DNA from: an uncultured Anaerolineales bacterium
GTDB taxonomy: Bacteria > Chloroflexota > Anaerolineae > Anaerolineales > Villigracilaceae
Direction: 5' to 3'
DNA length: 36,870 nt
Assembly (NCBI GenBank): GCA_903884265.1
Contig: CAISEG010000003.1
Coordinates: forward strand, 1 to 36,870
The notes below the pieces were generated by a model that did no database searches, was not told the DNA's origin, and was given only the letters and a program-made list of their open reading frames with translations. The position numbers and the translations under genes were made by a program. This document shows, piece by piece, positions 20,288 to 32,097 of this stretch (position 1 is its first letter; each line of letters begins with the position of its first letter).

Positions 20288-21895
20288 GTGGAAATCAATC
20301 AAACGGAAACAACCATTCCGTCCATTGAAGAGAAGGGCTCCCTGTTTGTGGAGATGCACAGCATTGTCAAACGCTTTCCGGGCGTGCTGGCAAACGATCA
20401 TATGGATTTCGATGTGCGCCATAGCGAAATCCATGCCCTGCTGGGTGAAAATGGGGCGGGCAAGAGCACTTTGATGAATATACTGGCCGGACTCTACCAA
20501 CCTGAATCCGGTGTGATCAAAGTCAAAGGAAACGAAGTTAAATTTACCTCCCCGCGGGATGCCATCCAGGCTGGCATCGGGATGGTGCACCAGCACTTCA
20601 TGCTGGTACAAACGCAGACAGTCACCGAAAACATCCAGCTTGGATTGGACAAACCCCGCTTTTTCATGAATCTGCGCGAATTAGATCGTGAAGTAGCGGG
20701 ATTAAGCGAACGGTTTGGGTTGAAAGTGGATCCACGCGCCAAGATCTGGCAGTTATCTGTTGGAGAACAACAACGCGTCGAGATCCTGAAAATGCTTTAT
20801 CGCGGTACAGACATTCTGATCATGGATGAACCCACCGCGGTCCTGGCCCCGCAGGAGATCAACGATTTGTTCAAGACCCTGCGGGCAATGGTGGTAGAGG
20901 GGAAGTCAATCATCTTTATCAGCCATAAATTACAAGAGGTTATGGCCATCGCAGACCGTATCACAGTACTCCGCAAGGGCAGGGTAACCGCGGCGGGGTT
21001 GGACGCCAAACAAACTACTCGCCCGGAGTTGGCCCGGCAAATGGTGGGTCGGGAAGTGATTTTTCAGCTGGACAAGAAACCAAAAGAGCCCGGCAAAACG
21101 GTATTGCAGGTTAATGATATACACGCAGAGAACGATAAAGGTCTGCACGCCTTGAACGGTGTGTCGTTGAATGTATGCGCGGGAGAGATCGTTGGTGTGG
21201 CGGGCGTGGCGGGCAATGGCCAGCGGGAACTTGCCCAGGTCATCACCGGTTTACGCAAATGTACGAGCGGGGAAATCTCGCTCAGCGGAGAAAAGCTGAC
21301 CAATCGTTCGGCCCTTTTTGGAATCCTGCGGGGTATTGCGCATGTGCCGGAAGACAGGACCCGTGTTGGTACTGCGCCTGATTTGAGCGTGACCGACAAT
21401 GTCATCATGAAACAGTATCGCCTGCCTCCAATCGCACGGCACGGGATGTTAAGCATGCCGGTTGCAACCAAGTTCGCCAACCAGTTGAAGGCAGACTATG
21501 ACATCATCGTTCCGAACGTTGAGACCCCGGTCCGGTTGCTTTCGGGTGGAAACCTGCAAAGGGTAATCCTGGCACGCGAGATTTCAGGCCAACCTTCCTT
21601 ACTAGTGGCCGTACAACCAACTCGCGGGTTGGATGTTGGCGCAATCGAAGGAGTACACCGGCTCCTGTTGGCACAACGGGAGGCAGGGGCAGCCATCCTG
21701 CTCATTTCGGAAGAGCTGGAAGAACTACTGTCGCTCAGTGATCGCGTTTTCGTGATCTATGAAGGGCGCATAATGGGTGAAATCAATATCAGAACGAGCG
21801 AAACGACCGATGAACTGATCGAAACGGTTGGCCTGATGATGACCGGAACCCCGCTGGACCAGATCCACACAGGAGAAGCTGTAAGAAATGTCTGA
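20288..21895 (+). CDS. ABC importer ATPase, nucleoside type (NupO/YufO-like, tandem ATPase domains)
   Basis: The 535-residue protein has two ABC domains in one chain, as in importers with BMP-family binding proteins. The first domain has Walker A GENGAGKST (residues 53-61), signature LSVGEQQ and Walker B ILIMDEPTA. The second has the degenerate nucleotide loop GVAGNGQREL, signature LLSGGNLQR and a Walker-B-like segment LLVAVQPTRGLD in which the usual Asp-Glu pair is absent, as is common in this subfamily. GTG at 20288 is chosen because GGAG precedes it by seven bases, whereas the upstream TTG has no ribosome site. The gene overlaps the first permease by eight bases. It powers purine nucleoside uptake. 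Confidence 0.92.
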   Translation: MEINQTETTIPSIEEKGSLFVEMHSIVKRFPGVLANDHMDFDVRHSEIHALLGENGAGKSTLMNILAGLYQPESGVIKVKGNEVKFTSPRDAIQAGIGMVHQHFMLVQTQTVTENIQLGLDKPRFFMNLRELDREVAGLSERFGLKVDPRAKIWQLSVGEQQRVEILKMLYRGTDILIMDEPTAVLAPQEINDLFKTLRAMVVEGKSIIFISHKLQEVMAIADRITVLRKGRVTAAGLDAKQTTRPELARQMVGREVIFQLDKKPKEPGKTVLQVNDIHAENDKGLHALNGVSLNVCAGEIVGVAGVAGNGQRELAQVITGLRKCTSGEISLSGEKLTNRSALFGILRGIAHVPEDRTRVGTAPDLSVTDNVIMKQYRLPPIARHGMLSMPVATKFANQLKADYDIIVPNVETPVRLLSGGNLQRVILAREISGQPSLLVAVQPTRGLDVGAIEGVHRLLLAQREAGAAILLISEELEELLSLSDRVFVIYEGRIMGEINIRTSETTDELIETVGLMMTGTPLDQIHTGEAVRNV

Positions 21896-23030
21896 GACCT
21901 TGCCAATTCAAACTCCCCTTCGAAACAAACGCTTCCCTTTTCACCTGAATATCGAACCACGCTTGAGCGAACCGCCGCGTTGGTATCCGGTTGCGGTTTC
22001 CCTGGGAGCCATTCTTGTGGCGCTCATCATCGGTGGCATCATGATCGCTTTTGCCGGAGGGGATCCATTCCGTTCCTACCTCCATATTGCGGAAGCTTCT
22101 TTTGGCAGTATTGGCGTCCTGTCGGATACCATTGTCAAAGCGACACCAATCCTTCTGACGAGCCTGGCGTGTTCGATCGCGTTCCGCATGCGCTTGTGGA
22201 ACATCGGTGCGGAAGGCCAGTTCATCATGGGGGCATTTGGAGCCAGCGCCATTGTATTGACCCCGATCCTGCCTGAAAATACACCCGCCTGGATCTTCAT
22301 CCCTGTCATGATCCTGGCTGGGATGCTGGCGGGCGCATTATGGGGTTTGATCCCTGGATTATTAAAGGCGTTCTTGAATGTGAACGAAATCATCAGTTCC
22401 CTGATGATGAACTACATTGCCATCGCGTGGGTCAACTTCTTCGTCTTTGCGGTATGGACGGAGGGCGGGTTCCAGATGACACACCAGTTTGCCAGGAACG
22501 CATGGCTCCCCCGTCTCCTGGATTATGCAAGTACCATCCCGGTGTTGCGAGGCCTGACAACCCACCTGGGATTTGTTTTTGGGGTCGTGGCGGCGGTGAT
22601 CCTATGGATCATCATTTATCGCAGCCGCTGGGGGTATGAAATCCGCCTGATCGGAGACAATAAACACGCCGCCCAATACGCCGGCATTAACATTACCAGC
22701 AATATCGTACTTGTCATGATGGTTTCGGGTGCGCTGGCTGGGCTGGGGGGCATGTCCGAGGTGGCAGGCGTGGTACATCGTCTACAAACATCCCCTGTTG
22801 CGGCAGGTTATGGCTTTACCGGGATCATTGTTGCTTGGCTGGCGAAGTTGAACCCACTCGTGGCCATCCTGGTGTCGATATTGTTCGGTGCCCTGATACT
22901 TGCCGGGCGGGAAATCCAACCATCCGGCGTTCCCAAAATGATCCAAGGGGTTATTCTAGTATGCCTGATCGCCAGTGACTACTTACTGCGTTATCGAGTT
23001 ACCATCGTGCGCACCGGAAAGGAAGCCTGA
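21888..23030 (+). CDS. ABC importer permease 1 (NupP/YufP-like)
   Basis: This 380-residue integral membrane protein belongs to the BPD_transp_2 (LivH/RbsC-like) fold used by nucleoside importers. After a polar N-terminus (about 33 residues) there are roughly nine hydrophobic helices. Family landmarks are LWNIGAEGQFIMGAFGA (about residues 104-120), NEIISSLMMNYIA and YGFTGIIVAWLAKLNP. The start overlaps the ATPase stop by eight bases, and the second permease begins four bases after its stop, so all three are translated together. It would form half of the membrane channel with the product of 23034-24005. Confidence 0.93.
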   Translation: MSETLPIQTPLRNKRFPFHLNIEPRLSEPPRWYPVAVSLGAILVALIIGGIMIAFAGGDPFRSYLHIAEASFGSIGVLSDTIVKATPILLTSLACSIAFRMRLWNIGAEGQFIMGAFGASAIVLTPILPENTPAWIFIPVMILAGMLAGALWGLIPGLLKAFLNVNEIISSLMMNYIAIAWVNFFVFAVWTEGGFQMTHQFARNAWLPRLLDYASTIPVLRGLTTHLGFVFGVVAAVILWIIIYRSRWGYEIRLIGDNKHAAQYAGINITSNIVLVMMVSGALAGLGGMSEVAGVVHRLQTSPVAAGYGFTGIIVAWLAKLNPLVAILVSILFGALILAGREIQPSGVPKMIQGVILVCLIASDYLLRYRVTIVRTGKEA

Positions 23031-23033
23031 GAC

Positions 23034-24005
23034 ATGCAAGCAATCATCAATATCCTGCAGGCAGGTGTGGCGTCAGGTACGGTGCTCTTGTTCGCAACCG
23101 TTGGTGAACTCTTCGCTGAACGTTCCGGTGTGATGAATCTGGGAGTGGAGGGGATGATGCTGATGGGGGCGATGAGCGCGTACAACGTAGCGGTCGCTAC
23201 GGGAAATCCATGGCTGGGGGTATTGGTAGCGATGCTCGCGGCGGGTCTGCTCAGTCAGGTGCATGCCTTCATTACCATCACCTTGCATGCCGACCAGGTG
23301 GTGAGCGGGCTCTCACTGACTTTCCTGGGAACCGGCATCAGCCTGGTACTGGGTGAAGGCTTAAGCAAGGCTGGGACGGTATCCCTTCTATCCTCCTTTT
23401 CAATACCACTGCTCGCCCAAATTCCGGTGCTTGGGCCTATTTTCTTTGCAGATCAGAGTGTAATGGTATATATCGGTTATTTGTTGATCCCACTGGCTTG
23501 GTATTACATCAATCGCACCCGGCCGGGTATGCACCTTCGTGCGGTGGGTGAACACCCGGCAGCCGCCGACGCCCTGGGAATCAACGTGTCTCTCCTGCGC
23601 TATTTCTATGTGTTCGTTGGCGGTTTACTGGCAGGCCTGGCGGGAGCCACGATCAGCCTGGCGGTTTCTCCGGGATGGTTCAGCGAACTGACCACCGGCG
23701 GACAGGGCTGGATCGCGGTCGGTCTGGTCATCTTCGCCCAGTGGAACCCTATGCGTGCTGCAGTTGGATCCTATACGTTTGGTGCACTGCGACGCCTGAT
23801 CCTCGATATTCAAGGACCCACAACCCTGCTTGGCATGCGCAACCCTTTTTATTACAATCCTTACTGGGGTTTCTTCCTGCAGATGATCCCGTATGCCTTT
23901 ACCATCATTGTGCTGGTAATTGGTTCGCGGGAGGCCATGCGCAAGCGCCTGGGAGCACCGGCAGCATTGGGGACTCCTTACATCCGGGGTGAGAGAGGCT
24001 TGTAA
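23034..24005 (+). CDS. ABC importer permease 2 (NupQ/YufQ-like)
   Basis: This 323-residue membrane protein is the second BPD_transp_2 permease of the nucleoside importer. The N-terminal segment GELFAERSGVMNLGVEGMMLMGA (split across helices 1 and 2) is the hallmark of the YufQ branch, followed by about eight more helices. The motif GEHPAAADALGINV in a cytoplasmic loop is the likely coupling-helix region that contacts the ATPase. The gene starts four bases after permease 1. The spacer after it (24006-24202) separates it from the xanthine dehydrogenase genes and may hold a second promoter. Confidence 0.93.
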   Translation: MQAIINILQAGVASGTVLLFATVGELFAERSGVMNLGVEGMMLMGAMSAYNVAVATGNPWLGVLVAMLAAGLLSQVHAFITITLHADQVVSGLSLTFLGTGISLVLGEGLSKAGTVSLLSSFSIPLLAQIPVLGPIFFADQSVMVYIGYLLIPLAWYYINRTRPGMHLRAVGEHPAAADALGINVSLLRYFYVFVGGLLAGLAGATISLAVSPGWFSELTTGGQGWIAVGLVIFAQWNPMRAAVGSYTFGALRRLILDIQGPTTLLGMRNPFYYNPYWGFFLQMIPYAFTIIVLVIGSREAMRKRLGAPAALGTPYIRGERGL

Positions 24006-24179
24006 GGTTTCGCGTGCCATCATCTTTCATGGGGGAGTGGGATTTCCATTGTTGATCCATACACCTCGAAGAATGAGGTTGCATAGGTTCGGTAGTTGTT
24101 GCAGCGAAACAATTCCCCTTTGCAAAGTCGTTGGGTTGTGAACTTTTCGAAACGGGCCACCGGCCCATCAATTATCAGG

Positions 24180-24185
24180 TAGAAT
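24180..24185 (+). promoter_or_regulatory. Candidate -10 box before the xanthine dehydrogenase genes
   Basis: TAGAAT would start transcription near 24192, leaving about ten bases before the ATG at 24203, where no Shine-Dalgarno is visible. No clear -35 box is seen. A small GGGCC-acc-GGCCC stem lies upstream at 24154-24166. The pair may have its own promoter or be read from the ABC genes. Confidence 0.35.
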
Positions 24186-24202
24186 ATTTTAACCAAGAAT
24201 TT

Positions 24203-25075
24203 ATGAACCTTTGGCAGCAATACCTTCGCCCACGTAGCCTAACGGAAGCCCTCCAGGTACTTCATTCTGCCCCCAGCCCAGTGCGGGTCATTGCAGGCGG
24301 GACTGACCTCATGCTGGATCTGAAACAGGGTCGTCTGCCACCTGTCCACACGCTGGTGGATCTCACCGGTATTTCTGAGATGAACGTGATCGAAATTCGG
24401 GGGAAGGAGCTGTTTATCGGGGCGGCTACACCGCTCAGCCAGATTGCCACCTCACCGCTGGTGGAGGAACATGCCCGGGCACTGACAGAAGCCTGCGGCC
24501 TGATCGCTGGTCCCCAGGTTCGCAACGTGGCGACGCTGGGTGGGAATGTTGCCCATGCCCTCCCGGCGGCAGATGGGACGATCGCCCTTACCGCCCTGGG
24601 CACGCAGGCGCTCATCGTGGACCTTAATGGTCGACGGCGCCTTCCCCTGGCCGAGCTCTTCCTAGGGCCGGGAGAGACCGCGCTCAAGGTTGGCCAGGAA
24701 CTCCTGGAAGGGTTCTACCTGCCTTTGTGCAGTACCGGCCAGGCTTCAGCCTTTAATCGGGTAATGCGCGTCCAGGGAATTGCCCTGCCCATCCTGAACC
24801 TGGCAATCTGGCTGGAAAGGAAAAACGGCAACATTTCGCAGATCCACATTTCTGCCGGACCTTCCGGTCCGACCCCGCGGCGGTTCCCAAAGACTGAAGA
24901 AGCCCTGTGCAGGCAACCTTTTACCTCCGAATTCTGCGAGCGTGCCCTGGTTATCATGCTGGACGAAGTGCATTTCCGGGCCAGCCCTCACCGCGCCAGT
25001 TCTGAGTACCGCCAGCATCTGGCCGCAGTTCTACTGCAGGATACCCTGAAGACTGTCTGGCAGCGAGCGAGATAA
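24203..25075 (+). CDS. Xanthine dehydrogenase FAD-binding subunit
   Basis: This 290-residue protein is the FAD subunit of a molybdenum hydroxylase (CoxM/XdhB type). ATG at 24203 (MNLWQQYLRPRSLTEAL) fits the family start; upstream residues in frame look random. FAD-binding motifs are VIAGGTDLMLDLKQGR (about residues 32-47) and the region PQVRNVATLGGNVAHALPAADG (split around residue 112), followed by the C-terminal CO_deh_flav domain. It accepts electrons from the iron-sulfur/molybdenum chain encoded 10 bases downstream and passes them to NAD or another acceptor. No Shine-Dalgarno is visible, so near-leaderless translation is possible. Purine specificity is inferred from the operon. Confidence 0.9.
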   Translation: MNLWQQYLRPRSLTEALQVLHSAPSPVRVIAGGTDLMLDLKQGRLPPVHTLVDLTGISEMNVIEIRGKELFIGAATPLSQIATSPLVEEHARALTEACGLIAGPQVRNVATLGGNVAHALPAADGTIALTALGTQALIVDLNGRRRLPLAELFLGPGETALKVGQELLEGFYLPLCSTGQASAFNRVMRVQGIALPILNLAIWLERKNGNISQIHISAGPSGPTPRRFPKTEEALCRQPFTSEFCERALVIMLDEVHFRASPHRASSEYRQHLAAVLLQDTLKTVWQRAR

Positions 25076-25085
25076 CAGGAATTTC

Positions 25086-27884
<2,799 letters not shown>

Positions 27885-27978
27885 CTAAAGTCATTGGGTG
27901 AAAAGACGCGCTACGATATACAGGAGAGAACCACAATCACATGCCCGGTGTCGTTGCTATAAGAGGTAAGCTCGATCA

Positions 27979-28510
27979 TCAAGCTGTATGATAAAAAAGT
28001 AACGCTATGATTAGCCTGGCTTCTACTACCAGCGAAACTTGTTGCAGGGGGATTATTAAAGCCCAGAGCGGAGGCCAGACCTTGATAGAACTGGCGACCT
28101 GATCGAGAACAGCGGCAATATAGCTATAGATATTCGCATTGAACTCCTGCGGCGCGGTGGCATTCGGCATGACCGGTACGGCGGGTCAGTTTGAAAGGGG
28201 CATACCGACGGGATGGAAGTACTGTGAGATGCCTGCTAGGAAGCCCATGGAACCAATATGGGCTGCAAGGATCATGGAGCAGATCGGGCATTACAGAAGC
28301 AGTCGTGGGTGTTCCGGTTGGGTTTTAGGTGGGCGTAGCTGTTATTGAAGGCACGCCGGCGGTAGCAACCTGCGGTGAATTGGTGGCTGTCCCCAGCAGA
28401 GTTTGGGAAGGGAGGGGAGCTTGCGTGGTGGGGATGGACTGCGAGAACAGGTTCCACGCCAACGACAGAAATCCAATCGAACCCAGAAAAGGTTTTCTAA
28501 TATTTAGCAT
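27979..28510 (-). pseudogene. Decayed secreted or membrane protein gene
   Basis: A minus-strand ATG at 28510 has AAGGAGAA seven bases before it and opens a signal-like peptide (MLNIRKPFLGSIGFLSLAW) with a Thr/Pro/Ser-rich linker. The frame hits TAA at 28325 inside that linker, yet the same frame carries on with Asn-Pro-Thr-Gly-Thr-Pro-Thr-Thr. That pattern suggests a nonsense mutation. Farther on, another frame gives a peptide with hydrophobic segments ending at 27979, interrupted by one more stop, so frameshifts are likely too. I do not recognise the protein. The alternative is a genuine 61-residue secreted peptide at 28325-28510. Confidence 0.35.
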
Positions 28511-28658
28511 AGACTTCTCCTTTCTGAAACCTTTATTACGATAATTCTAAATGATGAGAGGTCCATGAAATTTCAGTCACGAATTAATATGTGCCATTGC
28601 GGGATCGTTGGCATGGGTTTTACCCCAAAATAAGGCGGTAACGAACTTCTCCCTACGT

Positions 28659-28664
28659 TATAAT
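28659..28664 (+). promoter_or_regulatory. -10 box implying leaderless threonine synthase mRNA
   Basis: Consensus TATAAT is followed by six bases and then the ATG at 28671, so transcription would begin at or next to the start codon. No Shine-Dalgarno exists. The -35 region is weak. Confidence 0.55.
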
Positions 28665-28670
28665 TGGTAT

Positions 28671-29936
28671 ATGACGATATTTATTGGCTATCGCTGTTCG
28701 CTCTGCAATACCGAGTACCTGCCTGGCCAGGTCACCTATACCTGCCCGAAGGACGGGGGCAACCTGGACGTGGTACTTGATTACGATGCCATCCGCCAGA
28801 AATTCCAACCCGAAGATCTAAACTCGCGCGCCGAGGACTCGCTTTGGCGTTACCTGCCACTTTTACCCGTTCCTGACCCAGGCGGGGAAGGGACTCCCCT
28901 GCGAGCAGCAGGCTGGACGCCGGTCTTCACTCTTTCACGCTTGGCGGAGAAACTTGGTCTTGAGCATATCTGGCTCAAGGACGAGAGCCGCAACCCGACG
29001 GCTTCCTTCAAAGACCGTGCCAGTGCAGTGGTAGTGGCGCGGGCGCGTGAGATCGGTGCGGAAGTGGTTGTTACGGCTTCCACTGGCAATGCCGGAGCGG
29101 CTTTGGCGGGCATGGCAGCCGCCGTTGGGCAAAAGGCGGTCATCTTTGCACCGAAATCCGCACCCCAGGCAAAAGTGGCCCAACTGCTCGTTTATGGTGC
29201 CAAGGTCATCCTGGTGGATGGCACTTACGACGAGGCTTTCGATCTGACCATCCTGGCGGCGCAGGAATTTGGCTGGTACTGTCGTAACACAGGTTACAAC
29301 CCGTTCACAGCTGAAGGGAAAAAGACCGCTGGGCTGGAGATCTGGGATTGGTATACCCAGAAAAAGGGATGGATGACGGAACACGGAGAGTCTGTCAGTG
29401 AGACTCCGCTGACCGTTTTCGTTTCGGTGGGCGATGGGAATATCATCTCTGGCATCCATAAAGGGTTCAAGGATCTGATGGCTTTGGGATGGATGGAGCA
29501 AATGCCCCGGATCATTGGCGTACAGGCCGAAGGATCCGCAGCGATCGCAAATGCATTTCACGCTGGTACGGAAAAGATCGTTCCCGTCCTTGCCAAAACG
29601 ATTGCCGACAGCATCTCGGTTGACCTACCACGGGATGGCGTGCGGGCCGTGCGGGCAGCCCGTGAGACCGGCGGCACGTATATTAAAGTCAGCGATGATG
29701 AGATACTGAAAGCCATTGCGACACTTGGCCCGCTGGGGATCTTCGCCGAACCCGCTGGCGCAACGGCCTATGCAGGCCTGGTGCGGGCCGCAGGTCAGGA
29801 GATCGTCAAGGCAGGCGACCCGGTGCTGGTGATTAATACAGGTTCGGGGTTGAAGGACGTGCGAGCAGCCATGCAGGCAGTGGTCGCGGCTCCGGTGATC
29901 GAACCGACGCTGGAGGCGGTCAAGCGAGTTCTATGA
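28671..29936 (+). CDS. thrC: Threonine synthase
   Basis: The 421-residue PLP enzyme converts O-phosphohomoserine to threonine. A short N-terminal zinc-ribbon-like segment (C9-x2-C12 and C25) precedes the catalytic domain, as in many bacterial threonine synthases. The PLP lysine is Lys114 in NPTASFKDRAS; the phosphate-binding loop is SVGDGNIISGI and a TGSGLKD segment lies near the C-terminus. The ATG at 28671 is chosen over the longer frame because it matches the family start and sits behind TATAAT. The gene overlaps the permease-like gene after it by four bases (ATGA), and the glycosyltransferase follows, forming a three-gene unit with no obvious functional link. Confidence 0.93.
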   Translation: MTIFIGYRCSLCNTEYLPGQVTYTCPKDGGNLDVVLDYDAIRQKFQPEDLNSRAEDSLWRYLPLLPVPDPGGEGTPLRAAGWTPVFTLSRLAEKLGLEHIWLKDESRNPTASFKDRASAVVVARAREIGAEVVVTASTGNAGAALAGMAAAVGQKAVIFAPKSAPQAKVAQLLVYGAKVILVDGTYDEAFDLTILAAQEFGWYCRNTGYNPFTAEGKKTAGLEIWDWYTQKKGWMTEHGESVSETPLTVFVSVGDGNIISGIHKGFKDLMALGWMEQMPRIIGVQAEGSAAIANAFHAGTEKIVPVLAKTIADSISVDLPRDGVRAVRAARETGGTYIKVSDDEILKAIATLGPLGIFAEPAGATAYAGLVRAAGQEIVKAGDPVLVINTGSGLKDVRAAMQAVVAAPVIEPTLEAVKRVL

Positions 29937-31105
29937 AAGAGCATATGCGTCCCTGGAGCCTTTCGGTCCGGTACCTGGTCTTTGCAGCCTTATTCATCCT
30001 GTTGGCGGCGGGACTTTGGGCCATCCGCAGCGTTCTGGAACCGTTGGTCATTGCAGCGTTCATTGCCTATCTCATCCATCCCGCGGTTAATTATTTAACC
30101 AGGCGGACGAGCCTAGCGCGCACTGCGGCGGTCAACCTGGTCTATTTCATTACCCTGGCAGTGCTGATCGGCACGCCATCCACTCTGACGCCATTGTTTT
30201 TCGATGAATTCAAGCAGGTGATCACCGACGTGCTTAATCTATTTGATCAGCTTATTGTCTGGTTGGTGAAACCACACATCATCCCCGGTCTTCCGATCGA
30301 CTTTGGGCAATGGGCCAACCGGTTAACCCAGTTCCGCTCCACCTTTCTATCGTCCCTGCCGGACCAGGCACTGCAACTATTGGGCAAAACCTCCGTGACC
30401 GCCCTGTGGCTGCTGGTGATCCTGACGGCGGTCTATTATTTCCTTGCTGAGTGGCCGCGCCTGCGCAGTGGTTTTGTTGACTCCTTCCCTGAGGGGTACC
30501 ACGCTGAACTCAACGAGCTATACCAGCGGGTTCGCAGCATCTGGTTGAACTATTTGCGCGGCCAATTATTGTTGATGGCCATCGTCGGCGTAGCCTTCAC
30601 GATCGCCTGGACAGTGATCGGCATTCCCGGAGCCCTGGTTCTGGGGGTTGTGGCGGGTTTCCTAACCTTGATCCCGGATGTTGGCCCATTCCTGGCAGCG
30701 ATGCTGGCAATCGGCGTAGCGCTGCTCGAAGGGTCGAACTGGAGATGGATGCCAGCCTCCAATTTCATTGTGGCATTAATTGCCCTGGCAGTCTATCTGA
30801 TCCTGATCGCGATCAAAAACTTCTGGCTGAGGCCCTTCATCATGGGCCGCAGTGTGCACATGCACGAGGCACTGGTCTTGATATCCATTATCCTCTCAAC
30901 GATCCTGTGGGGCATCCTGGGCGCCCTGCTCGTGGTACCAGTACTGGCTACGCTTGGCGTAGTCTTTGATTACCTGCGCCGCCGTATTTTGGGAATGCCT
31001 CCTTTCCCTCTGACGGAATCGTTCGTACTGGAAGCCCCAATGGTTTCCGGACAGGAAAAGGTGGCGGCTTTGAAATCCAAGATCTCCAGAAAGAAGAAGG
31101 AATAG
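29933..31105 (+). CDS. AI-2E family (PerM/YhhQ-like) membrane transporter
   Basis: This 390-residue protein has the AI-2E exporter-family profile: paired N-terminal helices (about residues 12-45, LEPLVIAAFIAYLIHP), a periplasmic amphipathic stretch, and a C-terminal helix cluster with LVLGVVAGFLTLIPDVGPFLAA and GALLVVPVLATL. Family members include TqsA and Na+/H+ antiporter-like proteins, so the cargo cannot be assigned. It is translationally coupled to threonine synthase. The C-terminus is basic and rich in lysine. The next gene begins one base after its stop. Confidence 0.88.
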   Translation: MKEHMRPWSLSVRYLVFAALFILLAAGLWAIRSVLEPLVIAAFIAYLIHPAVNYLTRRTSLARTAAVNLVYFITLAVLIGTPSTLTPLFFDEFKQVITDVLNLFDQLIVWLVKPHIIPGLPIDFGQWANRLTQFRSTFLSSLPDQALQLLGKTSVTALWLLVILTAVYYFLAEWPRLRSGFVDSFPEGYHAELNELYQRVRSIWLNYLRGQLLLMAIVGVAFTIAWTVIGIPGALVLGVVAGFLTLIPDVGPFLAAMLAIGVALLEGSNWRWMPASNFIVALIALAVYLILIAIKNFWLRPFIMGRSVHMHEALVLISIILSTILWGILGALLVVPVLATLGVVFDYLRRRILGMPPFPLTESFVLEAPMVSGQEKVAALKSKISRKKKE

Positions 31106-31106
31106 C

Positions 31107-32036
31107 ATGCCGGTCACATTTTCGATCGTTGCTCCGATCTTTAATGAATTGGACAACCTGCCCGAACTCCACCGCCGTGTGCGGGATGTAATGGTCGCCA
31201 CGGGCGAGACCTGGGAACTGGTGCTCGTGGACGATGGCTCGACCGACGGTTCGACAGAAAGGATTCTCGAACTGGCGAAGCAGGATGAACGCGTGCGCCC
31301 GGTGATCTTTGCGCGCAACTTCGGACACCAACCGGCGATCACAGCTGGCTGGGACTTTGCACTTGGCGATGCAGTGGTCATTATCGATGCGGACTTGCAG
31401 GACCCGCCTGAGGCCATTCCGGATCTGATCGCAAAATGGCGCGAGGGATTCGAAGTGGTCTACGCGATTCGGGCTGAACGTGATGGGGAAACTTGGTTCA
31501 AGAAGACCACCGCAGCTCTGTTCTACCGGATCGTCCAGCGCATTACCGATGTCAAGATCCCGGTGGATACTGGCGATTTTCGCCTGATGGACCGCAAGGT
31601 GGTGGAAGTGCTGAAAACAATGCACGAGAGGCACCGTTTCCCGCGCGGCATGTCAGCGTGGGTGGGCTTCCGGCAGATCGGTGTACCGTATAAACGCGCT
31701 GCCCGTTACGCCGGTGTGACCAAGTATCCCTTCAGCAAGATGCTCAAACTGGCGCTGAATGCCATCACCGGTTTTTCGTATTTTCCCCTTCAATTGGCAA
31801 CATATTTCGGGTTTGTCGCAGCGGGTCTGGCGATCATCGCCATTCCGGTGGTCATCATCATGCGCGTGGTGGGGCATGGGGCTTTCCTCGGGCAAGCCAC
31901 CACGCTGATTGCTGTGCTGTTCCTGGGCGGGGTGCAATTGATCTCGCTGGGTGTGTTGGGCGAATACCTGGGTCGGATCTATGACGAGGTGAAGGGGAGA
32001 CCTCTTTATATCGTGCGTGAGGGACCGAAAAAATAA
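31107..32036 (+). CDS. GT-A glycosyltransferase family 2, polyprenyl-phosphate type (GtrB/DPMS-like)
   Basis: The 309-residue membrane enzyme has an N-terminal GT-A domain with VDDGSTDGS (about residues 41-49) and DADLQDPP (about 93-100), the nucleotide-sugar and metal-binding motifs. The segment DTGDFRLMDRKV is typical of the GtrB/ArnC/dolichol-phosphate-mannose-synthase branch. Two C-terminal transmembrane helices (about 230-256 and 265-285) follow, as in GtrB. It would transfer a sugar to polyprenyl phosphate for envelope glycan assembly. It lies one base after the AI-2E gene. A hairpin with a T-run follows its stop, so it probably ends the threonine synthase operon. Confidence 0.92.
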   Translation: MPVTFSIVAPIFNELDNLPELHRRVRDVMVATGETWELVLVDDGSTDGSTERILELAKQDERVRPVIFARNFGHQPAITAGWDFALGDAVVIIDADLQDPPEAIPDLIAKWREGFEVVYAIRAERDGETWFKKTTAALFYRIVQRITDVKIPVDTGDFRLMDRKVVEVLKTMHERHRFPRGMSAWVGFRQIGVPYKRAARYAGVTKYPFSKMLKLALNAITGFSYFPLQLATYFGFVAAGLAIIAIPVVIIMRVVGHGAFLGQATTLIAVLFLGGVQLISLGVLGEYLGRIYDEVKGRPLYIVREGPKK

Positions 32037-32042
32037 ATTTCC

Positions 32043-32088
32043 AGGGCGGAGGCCACCTTAATAGGATAGTTTCCGCCCTTGTGTTTTT
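32043..32088 (+). terminator. Candidate terminator after the glycosyltransferase gene
   Basis: AGGGCGGA (32043-32050) pairs with TCCGCCCT (32072-32079) across a 21-base loop and is followed by GTGTTTTT. It lies only ten bases before the PatB start codon, overlapping its leader, so it may also influence PatB expression. Confidence 0.55.
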
Positions 32089-32097
32089 GGAGAAGAA

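Noticed and set aside
28139-28348. A 69-codon plus-strand frame in the 27885-28670 spacer
   Set aside because: No ribosome site or motif; the minus strand of the same stretch has a better-supported start and signal-like peptide.
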